DNA of 64,000 nucleotides from NCBI RefSeq assembly GCF_010730355.1, contig NZ_AP022576.1:6014001-6078000 (forward strand), given 5' to 3'. Below the pieces are notes generated by a model. It saw only the letters and a list, made by a program, of their open reading frames with translations. It had not been told where the DNA came from and ran no database searches. Within the stretch, counting starts at the first letter, position 1. Every line of letters begins with the position of its first letter. This stretch comes from Mycobacterium florentinum. GTDB taxonomy: Bacteria; Actinomycetota; Actinomycetes; Mycobacteriales; Mycobacteriaceae. Below are positions 52,223-61,156 of this stretch, in pieces. A program made the translations under genes and the position numbers.

Positions 52223-53841
52223 GCATCGACCGCGAGGTAGACGAGTCACTGCTGCACGAGTTGTCACCGCCGGGCGTGCGCTGGACCACCGTCAACATGG
52301 CCGAGGTGCTGCCGGGTGTGCTGACGCCACTGGGCTGGACGTTCTGGCGCGAGCCGTGCGAAAGCGGGTTGCGGGCGGCCTTCGCCGACGCGGGTCTGCT
52401 CAGCGACCGCGAGCGGATCCCACCGGCCGACCTGGCGGGCCGGTTGACCGGACTCTTTCACGGGCGGCTGGCCGGCAATCTGACCCTGGTCTGCAAGCTG
52501 TGCGATGCCATGCCGGGCTCGTCCGGCGCCGCTTTCGAGGAGCAAGTGTTCGGCTACGCCGACCCGAATGTTGAACGGCGGCGGTCATTTCGGCGCTACC
52601 CGGCGGTACTCGCCAAAATGCCGGTCGGCCTCGTGCTATTGCCCGGGCGGCTCCGGGCACTGCGGACCGAAATCCACCGGTGGTGGCGATCGGCCACCGG
52701 CACCGCGCGGATCGGCACTCCCGAGACACGCTTGAGCGAAGCCGGGGAGTTGCTGCGCAAGGCGATGCGCCGGCACATGCTCGCATCGCTGTTCGCGCAG
52801 GCCTGCTACGACCAGGTTGCCCGGCTTGCGCGTGCGGCGAACCACCCGGGTCTGGAGCTGGCGCTGGTGACCGGGTACGGCAGCATGGAGGAGACTCGGA
52901 TCAGTGCCGACCTGTGGGCGGTGTCGCGGGGCCGGCTGTCGATGGCGGAGTTCTTGAGCCGGCACGGTTTTCACGGCCAGTCCGAGGGACAGTTGGCCAG
53001 CCGCTCCTGGCGCGAGGACAGTTGCGGCGTCGAAGAGATCTGCCGGCGTTACCGCGACATGCCCGACGACCAGGATCCCGTCCGGCGCGAGGGCGAGCAG
53101 GTGCGCGCACGCCGGGCTGCCGAGGCGACGCTCATCGCGTCGCTGCCGCGCGCTCGCCGCCCGCTGGCGAAACTCATCCTCGCCGTGGCGGCCCGCTATC
53201 TACCGCTGCGTGAAGTGGGGAAGGCGTCCTTTCTGCAGGCGATCGACGGCGCCCGCGCCGCCGCCCGTGAGATCGGAGACCGGCTGGTCGATCTCAGTGC
53301 GATCGACGATCGCGATGACGTGTTCTTCGCGACGATGGCCGAGATCACTGCAGCGCCAACGCGAGACCTTCGCGACCGCATTGCACGCCGTCGCGTCAAG
53401 AACGCCGAGTACGCCGGTCTCGAGCTGCCGGAGCGATGGACCGGAGCGCCGGTTCCGCGCCCGGTCGCAACGCCGTCGGTCGAACGTCCCGACGCAGGTG
53501 TGGTTGGCGTGGCCGTCAGCCCCGGTGTGGTCGAGGGCCGCGCCCGTGTCGTGCACGATCCCTTCGGCGACATTGACTTCTCGCCAGGCGACATCCTGGT
53601 ATGCGAAACCACCGATCCGAGTTGGGTGGTGCTGTTCCAGCTCGCTTCCGCCGTCGTCATCGACGTGGGTGGAGCGATGAGCCACGGTGCGATCGTGGCG
53701 CGTGAACTAGGCATCCCGGCCGTCATCAACACCCGTGAGGGCACCCGAACCATCAAGGACGGTACCCGAATTCGCGTTGACGGGGCAGCCGGCCGCGTCG
53801 ACATCCTGGCTTCCGAGACGAGGAATTCCGATGCCACTTGA
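52219..53841 (+). CDS. PEP-utilising (His swivel) domain protein without ATP-grasp domain 2
   Basis: The 540-residue paralogue of 11103-12713. The C-terminal mobile domain reads SPGVVEGRARVV, GDILVCETTDPSWVVLF and GGAMSHGAIVAREL with His489. The central RHGFHGQSEGQ and SWRED match the substrate-binding part of rifampicin phosphotransferase-like enzymes. The ATP-grasp half is missing. GTG 52219 overlaps the P450 stop; its 3' end overlaps the next gene by 11 bp. With a phosphotransferase in the same operon, transfer of phosphate between partners is conceivable but unproven. Confidence 0.82.
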   Translation: MSIDREVDESLLHELSPPGVRWTTVNMAEVLPGVLTPLGWTFWREPCESGLRAAFADAGLLSDRERIPPADLAGRLTGLFHGRLAGNLTLVCKLCDAMPGSSGAAFEEQVFGYADPNVERRRSFRRYPAVLAKMPVGLVLLPGRLRALRTEIHRWWRSATGTARIGTPETRLSEAGELLRKAMRRHMLASLFAQACYDQVARLARAANHPGLELALVTGYGSMEETRISADLWAVSRGRLSMAEFLSRHGFHGQSEGQLASRSWREDSCGVEEICRRYRDMPDDQDPVRREGEQVRARRAAEATLIASLPRARRPLAKLILAVAARYLPLREVGKASFLQAIDGARAAAREIGDRLVDLSAIDDRDDVFFATMAEITAAPTRDLRDRIARRRVKNAEYAGLELPERWTGAPVPRPVATPSVERPDAGVVGVAVSPGVVEGRARVVHDPFGDIDFSPGDILVCETTDPSWVVLFQLASAVVIDVGGAMSHGAIVARELGIPAVINTREGTRTIKDGTRIRVDGAAGRVDILASETRNSDAT

Positions 53842-54886
53842 TCGCTATGGGCCCGAGGTCGATCTGCTCTATCCGCTACCCGCGGACGGTGAAACCTGGC
53901 ATCACCACCGGGTCTACACCAATTACTTCGGTCTCACCGTCGCCGAACACGGCCTCGGAATCTTCTTCTATCTGCGCTGCCAGCCCGCGTTTCCGATGTC
54001 GCAAGGCGGCGTGATGATCTGGTCCGGCATGGACAACGTCGATGCGCTCGATGCCGACTTCTTCGACTACGAGATTTCGATGCCGTGGCCGACGGTGACG
54101 GCCGATTCGGTGACCACAGCCAACGGCCTGCGGCTGGAGTTCGTGCAACCCGGCCACACCATCCGCCTGACCTACGAAAGCAACGACGGCAACACTCGCC
54201 TGGATGTCCTCGGTGAAGCGGTGACACCGCTTGTCGCCCGGCACCACGTCACACCGGGGGAGGAGAACCACTTCAACGGGGAACGCACCCCCGGCGGCTT
54301 CGAACAATTCATGCACTACACCGGTGAGGTCGTCGTCGACGGACAGCCATTTGCCATCGACACCGTCGACGTGCGTGACCGATCCCTGCACCAGCTGCGC
54401 ACCGAACGACAAGATGCGGTCAAGGCCCCGCCGGCGTGCTGGACCCCGATGTACTTCGGCGACGATCTCGCGCTGAACCACGTCGGCTTCGAATCGATTG
54501 CCAACAAACCGGTCTGGACCGAGGTGTACGACGTTCCGCCGGAAAAGCTCGGACCCGTCTCGGGTTGGGTCTACTCGCGGACCGCGGACGAGGCACTGGC
54601 CGTCGTCGAGACGCACCGTCAGGTGCTCGAGCACCATCCCATCAATTTCATGCCGATCCACCAGGAACTGGAGATCACCGACGAGTCCGGAACGGTGCGC
54701 CGGTTCATCGGGCGGGCGTTGTCCACTGCGGTCCTGCCGATGTGGCCGAACACGAACATGCGTGGTGCCGTCTACCGCTGGGAGGACGAGTCCGGCCGAA
54801 CCTGTCACACCCTGACGTTCGATCTTTGGTTCGACCGATGGCAGCGTGCGATGAAACGCCGCCGCCCGGCGATGATCGGGTCGTGA
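53831..54886 (+). CDS. DUF7064/DUF7065-like protein (AttH/carotenoid hydratase-like)
   Basis: The 351-residue paralogue of 1049-2095. Shared blocks: DLLYPLPADGE(T)W near 12-23, YFGLTVAE, QPAFPMSQGGV, MPWPT, EAVTPLVAR, GGFEQFMHYTGE, DRSLHQLR, WTPMYFG and MWPNT. The soluble beta-rich fold suggests a hydratase or ligand-binding role on an apolar substrate. ATG 53831 lies inside the end of the swivel-domain gene. The open frame from 53735 is antisense-free but unnecessary. FPRW-G follows after 4 bp. Confidence 0.77.
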   Translation: MPLDRYGPEVDLLYPLPADGETWHHHRVYTNYFGLTVAEHGLGIFFYLRCQPAFPMSQGGVMIWSGMDNVDALDADFFDYEISMPWPTVTADSVTTANGLRLEFVQPGHTIRLTYESNDGNTRLDVLGEAVTPLVARHHVTPGEENHFNGERTPGGFEQFMHYTGEVVVDGQPFAIDTVDVRDRSLHQLRTERQDAVKAPPACWTPMYFGDDLALNHVGFESIANKPVWTEVYDVPPEKLGPVSGWVYSRTADEALAVVETHRQVLEHHPINFMPIHQELEITDESGTVRRFIGRALSTAVLPMWPNTNMRGAVYRWEDESGRTCHTLTFDLWFDRWQRAMKRRRPAMIGS

Positions 54887-54890
54887 ATCC

Positions 54891-55621
54891 GTGAACACGC
54901 TGAACTATCGAAACCAATTGGTCTGTGCATGGAGCGGTTTCGTTTTCATCGCGCTGTTTCTCGGCGGCTTCTGGGTGATTGCCGGTTTCGTCCCGCCACC
55001 GTCGCCGGCCAATCCGGCCGAGGTGACGGCGACGTTCTTCGCCGAACACACGATCGCCATCCGGATCGGTCTCTGGGTCACCATGGTCGGCTGCGCGTTG
55101 GTTGCGTCGTGGACAGTGGCGGTCAGCGCGCAGCTCAAACGCATCGACGGCGCGGAGGTCCTTGCCCAACTGCAGCTCATCCTGGGCGCGCTGCTGACGA
55201 TCGAATTCCTGATACCGGTGATGATCTGGCAGACCGCGGCGTTCCGGCCGGCGAGCAACCCCGAGACGGTCATGCTCTCAACGACATGGCCTGGCTGATC
55301 TTTCTCGGGCTGGTATCGACCGTGATCCTGCAGGAGGTGGTGATCGGTATTGCCATACTTCAGGATTCGCGCGAGAACCCCATCTTCCCGCGATGGATCG
55401 CATACCTCACCTTCTTGACCGCGTCGCTGACCATCCCGGGCGGCCTGATCGTCTTCTTCAAGACGGGGCCGTTCGCGTGGAACGGCCTTATCTCCTGGTG
55501 GATCCTGCTGGCGGCGTTTTGCGTTTGGATGGTCACCTTCACCACGGCGCTGATCCGCGCAATCAAGCGGCAGTCCGCAGCGTCGGCGACCGCGTTAGCC
55601 AGGGAAGTCGCGACGACTTAG
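54891..55621 (+). pseudogene. FPRW-family membrane protein G, interrupted by a single-base frameshift
   Basis: Frame 1 from GTG 54891 gives the first half (PPPSPANPAEVTATFFAEH...FRPASNPETV) and ends at 55298 in unrelated residues. The second half (ALNDMAWLIFLG...FPRWIAYLTFL...FFKTGPFAWNG) lies in another frame and stops at 55621. One extra C after GTC at 55269-55271 would restore PETVHALNDMAW, matching PETVHTL of FPRW-H. It is the last gene of the 48-55 kb operon. Either a recent inactivating deletion or a base-calling error. Confidence 0.78.
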
Positions 55622-56385
55622 CGTTCAGTGCTCTGTGCCCTGTCTTCGTCTTCAATGCGGTGCACCGCGCGGAACGCGTAGGGCGTGACCGCGACGATGA
55701 GGACGAAGAACATGACGAACACCGCCCAAAAGTTCAGCAGGCCATGCCAGGCGAACGGGCCGGTTCGGACAAAGGGCACCAGGCTCAGCGGTACATAGAG
55801 TGCTGCGGTCAGAAAGCACAGATAGCCAACCCACCGCGGAAACAGTGGTTGTGTGCGACGGTCCAGCAGTATGGCGAGCCCCAGTGCCACACTCTGCAGC
55901 AGCGAGAACATAAATGTCAGGTCGAAGAACAACCATCCGAAGTCGTAGAGCGTGTGTACGGTTTCGGGAGAGCGGGCTTCGGCCCGAAATGCCGCCGTCT
56001 GCCACACGACTGCCGGCACGGCGGTGACGAGGCCCGTCATCAAGCCACCGAGAAGTTCCGTCGTCGACAGAATTCCCATCGGCCCTTCCATCCGGCTGAT
56101 CAGTTTGGAGATGGCCGCACTCCAGGTGTAGTAGCAGGGTGCGCCGACAACCATCAGCACCATCCCCACCTGAATGCTGGTGTGGTGGGTTTGGAAGTAC
56201 CGCGAGATGGCCGCGGCGTCCATGTCCTGTCCCGGCGGCGGCCAGAAACCGGCGAACACCGCGAAGCCCAGTAGGCCCAAGCCCGCGTATACGCAGACGG
56301 ACCATAGGCCGAGGCGAAGGGTCGTGTAGTCGGCGCTCGTCGTCTGGGCATTTCCAACCGTGGCGTGTCGCGCTGTTGTTGTCAT
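55618..56385 (-). CDS. FPRW-family membrane protein H
   Basis: A 255-residue membrane protein with WPPPGQDMDAAAISRYF, FRAEARSPETVHTLYDFGW, and FPRWVGYLCFL...FVRTGPFAWHG. Here the lysine before GP is Arg. GGGAGG precedes ATG 56385; ATG 56430 is rejected. It is convergent with FPRW-G (4-bp overlap of 3' ends), a second tail-to-tail pair like D/E. It is divergent from the SnoaL-crotonase operon across 193 bp. Confidence 0.82.
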   Translation of the reverse strand: MTTTARHATVGNAQTTSADYTTLRLGLWSVCVYAGLGLLGFAVFAGFWPPPGQDMDAAAISRYFQTHHTSIQVGMVLMVVGAPCYYTWSAAISKLISRMEGPMGILSTTELLGGLMTGLVTAVPAVVWQTAAFRAEARSPETVHTLYDFGWLFFDLTFMFSLLQSVALGLAILLDRRTQPLFPRWVGYLCFLTAALYVPLSLVPFVRTGPFAWHGLLNFWAVFVMFFVLIVAVTPYAFRAVHRIEDEDRAQSTER

Positions 56386-56520
56386 CGTGCCTCCCGAGTG
56401 TCGGATCGTGAGTCGCGTCGATGGGATCACTTGCCGGCCGGGGCCGAGAGGACTAATTTAACACGTACTAGAAAACTCTGCTAGGGTGCGAATAGATCGG
56501 CCTTTAGCATGTCTAATGCC

Positions 56521-56540
56521 TATTTAATCAATATTAAATA
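56521..56540. promoter_or_regulatory. Candidate operator: TATTTAAT-N4-ATTAAATA
   Basis: A perfect inverted repeat with 8-bp arms and a 4-bp spacer, AT-only, in the gap between FPRW-H and the SnoaL-crotonase operon. In GC-rich DNA such a block is unusual. It may be an operator or part of the promoter. Confidence 0.4.
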
Positions 56541-56578
56541 ACTAGCCGGTGTCGTTCATCCGAAGGGAAATGGAAGCC

Positions 56579-57796
56579 ATGGCGCCTGACGCGCCGTCGC
56601 CGTGGGAGGCCAACGTCGCTGCCGTTCGCAGCCTGTACCGTGCGTTGGCCGCGGGCGACCGGGAAGCGCTGGGGAAGCTGCTGCACCCGGACTTCATCGG
56701 TCGCGCCACGACGGGGCTGCCGCTGGGAGTGGGGGGCGAGCACGTCGGGCCCGAAGCGATGCGCCGGCAGTTCTGGTGGGAACTGGGACGGCACTACGAC
56801 GTGGCGGCCTATCCGGACGTATTTCACGCCCTCGATGACGGCCGCCTTCTGGTCGTGGGCCGATATCGTGGCCAGGCACGCCGCTCCGGCAAAAAGCTCG
56901 ACGCCGCTTTTCACCACGTGATCGGTTTTGCCGAGGACGGCCGTATGACGTCGCTTGATCAGCTGACCGACAGTGCACTGTGGGTCGACGCGCTCGACGA
57001 GCGCGCCTCGCTGGAAACGATCGACTACCGCGTCATCGATGGTGTGGCGACCATCTGCTTGAACAGGCCCGAGGACCGCAACGCGATCGACTTGCGGATG
57101 GCAGACGAATCTCTTGTCGTGGCACGCCGAATCGCCGATGATCGGTCCGTTCGCGCGGTCCTGATCTGTGGTGACGGGCCGTCATTATCGGTGGGCGGCG
57201 ACATCAAGTCGTTTCCCTCCGATCCGTCGACGGCATACGGCGAGCTGCTGGAGCGGATGACCACACCGTTCCACGAAGCCTTCCGCATACTCAGCAGGAT
57301 CGACGCGCCTATCGTCACCGCCGCCCATGGCGCCGTCGCGGGCGGCGGGCTGGGCTACGTCTACGCGGCCGACCTGGTCGTCGCGGCCGAGGGCACCAAG
57401 TTCCTGACAGCGTTTGCCGCCCTTGGCCTTTCCGGAGATGGGGGCGGTACCTGGCACCTGCCGCGCCTGATCGGCGCGCGCCGCGCGGCCCAGGCGTACC
57501 TGCGCAATACGCCGCTCGAGACGAACGAGGCCCTGGAGTGGGGGCTGATCAACGAGATCGTGCCCGCCGACGAGCTGCGAACAAGGGCCCTGGCGCTGGC
57601 CACCGAGCTGGCGCAGGGCCCCACCCGAGCGTTCGCGAAAATGCGAACACTGTTACGCGAGTCCTGGCACAACGACCTGGCTACGCAACTGAAATCCGAG
57701 ACCGACGCACTCAGTGCCGCCGCGAACACCGCCGATGCCGCAGCAGCGCTTTCGGCATTTCGGGCCAAACGCGCGCCGCGCTTCACGGGAGGGTAG
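56579..57796 (+). CDS. SnoaL-like domain fused to crotonase (enoyl-CoA hydratase/isomerase)
   Basis: The product has 405 residues. Residues about 10-140 form a SnoaL/NTF2-like cone (LHPDFIGR, then HHVIGFAEDGRM). Residues 147-405 are a crotonase: DGVATICLNRPEDRNAID, the oxyanion loop SVGGDIK at 204-210, HGAVAGGGLGY, and LSGDGGGTWHLPRLIG. The usual second catalytic Glu is replaced, and an Asp in SGDGG recalls PaaG-type isomerases. ATG 56579 is preferred, with GAAGGGAA 9 bp upstream. First gene of a three-gene operon with an acyl-CoA dehydrogenase and a flavoenzyme. Confidence 0.85.
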   Translation: MAPDAPSPWEANVAAVRSLYRALAAGDREALGKLLHPDFIGRATTGLPLGVGGEHVGPEAMRRQFWWELGRHYDVAAYPDVFHALDDGRLLVVGRYRGQARRSGKKLDAAFHHVIGFAEDGRMTSLDQLTDSALWVDALDERASLETIDYRVIDGVATICLNRPEDRNAIDLRMADESLVVARRIADDRSVRAVLICGDGPSLSVGGDIKSFPSDPSTAYGELLERMTTPFHEAFRILSRIDAPIVTAAHGAVAGGGLGYVYAADLVVAAEGTKFLTAFAALGLSGDGGGTWHLPRLIGARRAAQAYLRNTPLETNEALEWGLINEIVPADELRTRALALATELAQGPTRAFAKMRTLLRESWHNDLATQLKSETDALSAAANTADAAAALSAFRAKRAPRFTGG

Positions 57797-57799
57797 GAG

Positions 57800-58957
57800 A
57801 TGGGACTGATCAGTGATTCGCCCGAGCATGAGGCGATTCGCAACAGCGTTGCCGGGATTGCCGGTCGATACGGCCCTGCCTACTTTCTGGAGCGGGCACG
57901 TACCGGCGGGGGAATCGAGGAGCTGTGGAAAGACCTCGGTGCCGCCGGGCTGCTCGGCCTGCACCTGCCCGAGGATTACGGCGGCGGCGGGGGAAGGATG
58001 TCTGACGCCGTGGTTGTGGTGGAAGAGCTTGCCGCGCAAGGGATGCCGCTGCTGATCTGGGTCATTTCGCCCGCGATCTGCGGGAGCATCCTGGCGTGTC
58101 ACGCGTCGGACGAGATGAAGCAGCGATGGCTGCCGGGTATCGCGGACGGCACCAAAAAAATGGCGTTCGGCCTCACCGAGCCCGATGCGGGATCCAATAG
58201 CCACAACATCAAGACCACCGCCAAACGTACCGAAACCGGCTGGACGATTTCGGGATCGAAGTACTACATCTCGGCGGTGGACCAATCCGACGCGATACTC
58301 CTGGTGACCCGGGACGCGGATCATTCGTCCGGACAACAGAACCGACTCTCGTTGTTCGCGGTGCCGACAAACAGTCCCGGCCTTACCTTTGCGCCCATTG
58401 ACACCTCGATCGTGTCGCCGGACAAGCAGTTCACCGTCTACCTCGACGATGTCTCGGTCGGAGAGGAAGCCCTAATCGGGGTGGCCGGCAACGGGCTTCG
58501 GCAGGTTTTCGACGGCCTCAACCCAGAGCGGATCCTGGTCGGGGCACTGTCCAGCGGAATCGGACGATATGCGATCGGTAAGGCAGCGGACTACGCGCGG
58601 CAGCGCAGTGTATGGTCGACGCCGATCGGCGCCCATCAGGGCATCGCCCATCCGCTGGCCGAATGCCACATCGCGGTCGAGTTGGGCCGGATGGCGACGC
58701 TGCGAAGCGCGGAACTCTTCGATGCCGGCGAGCCCGCCGGGGAGGCCGCGAATATCGCCAAATTCGCCGCGTCCGAGGCCGCATTGAAGGCGCTGGACCA
58801 GGCGATTCAGACTCACGGGGGCAACGGCCTGTCGCACGAATACGGGCTTTCCGAGTTGTGGTTCGTCACCCGGTTGATGCGCACCGCGCCGGTTAGCCGC
58901 GAGATGGTGCTCAATTTCGTCGCCCACGCGTCACTCGGCCTGCCGCGGTCTTACTAG
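57800..58957 (+). CDS. Acyl-CoA dehydrogenase family protein
   Basis: The product has 385 residues: N-terminal helical domain, then FGLTEPDAGSNSHNIKT for FAD and substrate contact, and THGGNGLSHEYGLSELWF near the C-terminus, which holds a candidate base Glu. Oxidises an acyl-CoA at C2-C3. The start has GGAGGGTAGGAG directly upstream. It lies 3 bp after the crotonase gene and 14 bp before the flavoenzyme. Dehydrogenation, then hydration or isomerisation by the crotonase, makes a coherent short beta-oxidation step. Confidence 0.88.
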   Translation: MGLISDSPEHEAIRNSVAGIAGRYGPAYFLERARTGGGIEELWKDLGAAGLLGLHLPEDYGGGGGRMSDAVVVVEELAAQGMPLLIWVISPAICGSILACHASDEMKQRWLPGIADGTKKMAFGLTEPDAGSNSHNIKTTAKRTETGWTISGSKYYISAVDQSDAILLVTRDADHSSGQQNRLSLFAVPTNSPGLTFAPIDTSIVSPDKQFTVYLDDVSVGEEALIGVAGNGLRQVFDGLNPERILVGALSSGIGRYAIGKAADYARQRSVWSTPIGAHQGIAHPLAECHIAVELGRMATLRSAELFDAGEPAGEAANIAKFAASEAALKALDQAIQTHGGNGLSHEYGLSELWFVTRLMRTAPVSREMVLNFVAHASLGLPRSY

Positions 58958-58971
58958 AAAGGGAAACCTAG

Positions 58972-60282
58972 ATGAGCTCAACACAATTCGATGTGATCGT
59001 GATCGGCGCCGGTGCCGGTGGTCTGTTCACCGCGGCCCGCCTTGCCCACCGTGGCTATCGGACGCTGGTTGTCGAGCGCCTCGACAAGGTCGGTGGCCGG
59101 GCATCCACCGACGACATCGACGGGTTCAAGGTCAACACCGGCGCCATCGTGATCGAGGTGGGTGGGATCACCCAGCAGATCTGCGACGAGGTCGGCGCAC
59201 CGTTTGATATCCGCGAGCCCAAACCCGCTCTGCTGTACCGGATCGGCGGCAAGAACGTCGACGTCACCGGTGGCGGGTGGGGCATGCTGCTGAGCAAACT
59301 GACCCGTCAGGGCGCCAAACTGGTAGCCGGCATCGGCGCTGCCCGCCACGACACCGGCCTGCCCGAAGATCAGATCAGCACCGCCGAATGGGTGTCTCGC
59401 TACACCAAAAACGAACGCGTACACGGGATTTTCCGCAACATGTGCGCTTCGATTTTTGCGGTCGGTTCCGAGGATCTTCCGGCGCGAGTGTTTCTCACCT
59501 ACTTCACCCGAAAGAGCGCGTTCAAGCGGTTCGGGTTTCACCCCGAAGGCACGATTGGGTTGTGGCGCGGTCTGGCCGACGTCGTGGAGGCCCGGGGCGG
59601 CGAAGTTTGGCTGTCGACGTCCGCTTCCCGGATTCTTGTGGAGCGCGGTCGGGTGATCGGTGTGGAGGTGGTGCGTGCCGGCGAGGAGATCAGCGTCTCT
59701 GCACCGGTCGTCGTGAGCGATGTCGGACCCGCTGCCACGGTTGAACTCCTTGGCCAGCAGAACGTTCCATCCGACTATCGGGATCTGGTGAAAAAAGGAG
59801 ATCGTCCGACGGCAATGATCTCGGTGAACTTCGCCAGTCGAGATCGCCTGGTCGATGTTCCCGGGATGCTCAGCTTCGCCGCTTCACGCCGGCTGGCCTA
59901 CATCGCCAATTTCACCGATCGCTGTCCCGAGATGGCACCGTCCGGATGGCATCTTTACGTGGGGACGTCGGTGCCCAAGCCGTCCATCGGTGACTTCGAC
60001 GAGTCGGCCGAAACCGAGCTGCTGCTTGAGGATTTGCGTGACAACATCGACGGCTTCGATGAGCGTGCGCGGATACTGAACGTCGCGGTCACTCGTGACG
60101 ATTGGCCCCCGCAACGTGCGGTGGCGGGTTTCGATCTGCCGCACGACACCCCGTTCGCCGGCCTGTGGAACGTCGGTGACGGGGTCAAGGAGTATGCCAA
60201 TGGGGGCACCACGGCATGCGCCGAGACGGCTGCGCTGGTGAGCGACAAGATCATTGCGGCTTACCCGCTTGGGGCCAATTGA
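58972..60282 (+). CDS. FAD-dependent oxidoreductase, phytoene desaturase/amine oxidase-like
   Basis: The product has 436 residues. GAGAGG at 12-17, VVERLDKVGG with the ribose-binding Glu, and a C-terminal LWNVGDGVKEYANGGT as the FAD-contacting motif. It belongs to the COG1233-like group but is distinct from the other four flavoenzymes in the window, which are longer. AAAGGGAAA precedes ATG 58972. Third gene of the SnoaL-crotonase operon; convergent with a TetR gene. Confidence 0.84.
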   Translation: MSSTQFDVIVIGAGAGGLFTAARLAHRGYRTLVVERLDKVGGRASTDDIDGFKVNTGAIVIEVGGITQQICDEVGAPFDIREPKPALLYRIGGKNVDVTGGGWGMLLSKLTRQGAKLVAGIGAARHDTGLPEDQISTAEWVSRYTKNERVHGIFRNMCASIFAVGSEDLPARVFLTYFTRKSAFKRFGFHPEGTIGLWRGLADVVEARGGEVWLSTSASRILVERGRVIGVEVVRAGEEISVSAPVVVSDVGPAATVELLGQQNVPSDYRDLVKKGDRPTAMISVNFASRDRLVDVPGMLSFAASRRLAYIANFTDRCPEMAPSGWHLYVGTSVPKPSIGDFDESAETELLLEDLRDNIDGFDERARILNVAVTRDDWPPQRAVAGFDLPHDTPFAGLWNVGDGVKEYANGGTTACAETAALVSDKIIAAYPLGAN

Positions 60283-60330
60283 CCAAAGCGCCGGAACAGG
60301 TTGGACGAGAACGGCTCCCGACGGTTTCGG

Positions 60331-60984
60331 TCAGCCGGCCGCTGTCTCGGCAAGGGCGTGCCGGACGAATGACTGCGCGTTGGCGACCACGGTGTCCAGC
60401 GAACCGCGCCGCGGGTCCCACCATTCGACCGCCCAGTTCAGCGCACCCAACACGAGCATCTGCGCGAGGTACAAGTCGAGGTCTGCGCGCAACGCACCCG
60501 AGCGTGCCATGTCGTTGATCAGCCGTCGCCAGATTTCACCGTAGCGTTGTTCTTCGAGGAGCTGACGCTTGCGGATCGCCGGCGGCACCTGGCCGGCGTT
60601 GCGGATGGCCGCGGTCGTGTAGTCCGATATCTCGAGTTCGTGCCGCAGGTGTGCCTCGACCGCGGCGAGCAACCGATCCAGTGCGCAGACGTCGTCCGGT
60701 AGGCCGTCAAGCATGGCGATGACGTGTTCTCGCATGTCGGCGATGCCGGCCCACATCACCTCCTCGATGAGATCATCCCGGGAGGGGTAGTAGTAATAGA
60801 TCGCCGGCGCCTGCAGCTCGGCCTGCGCCGCGACGTCGTTGAGACGCAACCCGGCGTACCCTTTGGCACTCAAGACGTGAGCGGCCGCGTCCAGGATCCG
60901 CCGTCTGGTCAGCGCTGATTTGGATTCAGCGTTGTTGGCGGACGCCGGACCCCTTACGGCAGCTACATCAGTCGGCCTGGCCAT
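60331..60984 (-). CDS. TetR family transcriptional regulator
   Basis: The product has 217 residues. The HTH is RRRILDAAAHVLSAKGYAG, then DVAAQAELQAPAIYYYYPSR. The C-terminal half (YGEIWRRLINDM...LGALNWAVEWWDP) is highly similar to the TetR fragment at 63718-64000, so the two are duplicates that bracket the thiolase/dehydrogenase pair. ATG 60984. The upstream gap 60985-61354 (370 bp) contains a terminator hairpin and otherwise nothing that I can support. Confidence 0.87.
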   Translation of the reverse strand: MARPTDVAAVRGPASANNAESKSALTRRRILDAAAHVLSAKGYAGLRLNDVAAQAELQAPAIYYYYPSRDDLIEEVMWAGIADMREHVIAMLDGLPDDVCALDRLLAAVEAHLRHELEISDYTTAAIRNAGQVPPAIRKRQLLEEQRYGEIWRRLINDMARSGALRADLDLYLAQMLVLGALNWAVEWWDPRRGSLDTVVANAQSFVRHALAETAAG

Positions 60985-61156
60985 CGACCAATTTTAGCCA
61001 GTTATCGCTGTGTTGCCGCAGTATGGTGACACAATTTTTATGTGACATTTGATCGTGTTTCCGGTCTCTTGGTGCAGTGTGCAGCGTAGATCTGGACGGT
61101 GCCAGCCTGACTTTCTATGCAGTATTAAGCACTGTCCGCCGACCGTGCCTGGGTAA

